From assembly GCA_949292445.1 (NCBI GenBank), contig CASEZU010000038.1, positions 1 through 5,516 of the forward strand: a stretch of DNA of 5,516 nt. The letters run 5' to 3'. This stretch comes from an uncultured Spirochaetales bacterium (lineage in GTDB: Bacteria > Spirochaetota > Spirochaetia > Sphaerochaetales > Sphaerochaetaceae). Both the position numbers and the translations under genes were made by a program. Numbering within the stretch: position 1 is the stretch's first letter; every line of letters begins with the position of its first letter. Below, in pieces: positions 4,699 to 5,516 of this stretch. The notes below the pieces were generated by a model. It was given only the letters and a program-made list of their open reading frames with translations, was not told the DNA's origin and made no database searches.

Positions 4699-5516
4699 AT
4701 TTCAGGAAACCGCGGATGATCCTCTCTTCCGCTTCTTCCTCAGTGAGGCCGAATGTCCTCAGTTTCAGAAGCTGCTCTCCCGCGATCTTCCCGATTGCGG
4801 CTTCATGGATGAGCGCGGCATCAAGGCAGTTGGCGTCCAGCTGCGGAGAGGCACTCACCTTTCCATTGCCGGTGATGATCGCATCGCATTCGCTGTGTCC
4901 GCTGCAGGGAGCATTGCCCCTGATCACGGAATGGTATGACTGGCGGGAATTGTCTCTGGCGACAGAGCGGGAAATGAGATCGACAGAACTTCCCTCGCCG
5001 TTCATGTCCACGGAGAAATCAGTGACTGCACTCTGCTCCTTTTCCGTGAGAAGTCTCTCATGGATGATGAAGCGGCTGCCCTTTCCAACTATTCCGCTTG
5101 TCCTGCGGTTCGTGTCCGTCACCCCGCCTATCTGACTCGTCTCCATATCCATGGAGCTGTCCTCGCCGAGGATGACTTCTGTCACCGGATCTACCGTCTT
5201 CCTGCCATCACCTTTGCCGAGTCCGACGTGCTTTTCAAGGTACCTGACATTGGACCGGTCCCCGATGATGAAACGATGGATGCCGTTATGCCTGGCGCTC
5301 TCCCCGTTGTCCGTATGCACGCCGCATCCCGCGATTATCGTTATGTCGCAGTCAGAACCGATGTGAAAATCATTATAGACAAGATCATCCACATCTCCGT
5401 GAGTAACACAGGCTGGAATTGCCAGGCTCTCTCCCTTCGTACCGTCATCAACGACTATATCGAGTCCGGGCTTATCCGTCTTAGGCGTGATATGGACATG
5501 CTCGGTACTCATGCGC
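4697..5516 (-). CDS. SufB/SufD-family Fe-S cluster assembly scaffold, SmsB-like (5' end outside window)
   Basis: C-terminal 270 or so residues of a short SufB/SufD-type protein, the scaffold partner of a SufC-like ATPase in minimal Fe-S assembly systems (SMS) of anaerobes and archaea. The beta-helix core appears in segments such as VYNDFHIG, IIAGCGVHT and HNGIHRFIIG. Counting from the ATG at 5512, C209 (SECDAI) and E237 (IHEAAIGKI) sit 28 apart and match the SufB residues C405 and E434 of E. coli, which are needed for cluster assembly. The C-terminal helix GLTEEEAEERIIRGFLK is typical. The ATG at 5512-5510 is unlikely to be the true start: the frame stays open to the window edge (R precedes M), no ribosome binding site is visible, and family members have roughly 30-40 more N-terminal residues before this point. 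The partner ATPase gene is probably just beyond the edge. The family is certain; SmsB rather than SufD is inferred from its short length. Confidence 0.93.
   Translation of the reverse strand, partial: RMSTEHVHITPKTDKPGLDIVVDDGTKGESLAIPACVTHGDVDDLVYNDFHIGSDCDITIIAGCGVHTDNGESARHNGIHRFIIGDRSNVRYLEKHVGLGKGDGRKTVDPVTEVILGEDSSMDMETSQIGGVTDTNRRTSGIVGKGSRFIIHERLLTEKEQSAVTDFSVDMNGEGSSVDLISRSVARDNSRQSYHSVIRGNAPCSGHSECDAIITGNGKVSASPQLDANCLDAALIHEAAIGKIAGEQLLKLRTFGLTEEEAEERIIRGFLK

Overview
The window looks like a housekeeping and redox segment from an obligate or near-obligate anaerobic bacterium, most likely of Clostridia/Firmicutes type. The pointers are a short SufB-type Fe-S assembly protein of the kind found in minimal SMS systems, rubredoxin-rich proteins, a 2[4Fe-4S] ferredoxin-type protein, and a UPF0237-UPF0210 pair arranged as in Gram-positive genomes. 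Good GGAGG ribosome binding sites, GC-rich terminator hairpins and one TTGACA-type promoter box argue for a bacterium. Several of these families also occur in methanogenic archaea, so the assignment is an inference. I see no phage, transposon, CRISPR array, tRNA or rRNA.

Layout: a BCP-type peroxiredoxin lies on the plus strand (87-548). Everything else is on the minus strand. Reading in minus-strand transcription order: (a) the 3' part of an SmsB/SufB-like gene enters at the right edge (5516 to 4697) and ends in a hairpin; (b) an isolated cytosolic zinc-dependent phospholipase C-like gene (4423-3854) sits between two AT-rich non-coding stretches; (c) an ACT-domain gene (3615-3343) is followed 2 bp later by a UPF0210/DUF711 gene (3340-1976), closed by a strong terminator at 1949-1966; (d) a new promoter with overlapping palindromes (1872-1924) drives a double-rubredoxin protein (1856-1230), followed 9 bp later by a ferredoxin-rubredoxin protein (1220-585). 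This last pair converges on the peroxiredoxin gene, and one hairpin (556-577) lies between them.

How the genes work together: the peroxiredoxin removes peroxides, the two-gene rubredoxin/ferredoxin unit probably carries electrons, and the SmsB-like protein builds Fe-S clusters, so much of the window concerns redox balance and iron centres. The ACT/UPF0210 pair is conserved but has no established function; the ACT domain suggests sensing of an amino acid or similar small ligand. The most interesting part is the rubredoxin/ferredoxin unit: its two proteins contain no histidine at all, carry three rubredoxin-type sites and two predicted [4Fe-4S] sites between them, and lie behind a promoter with an elaborate operator-like palindrome.
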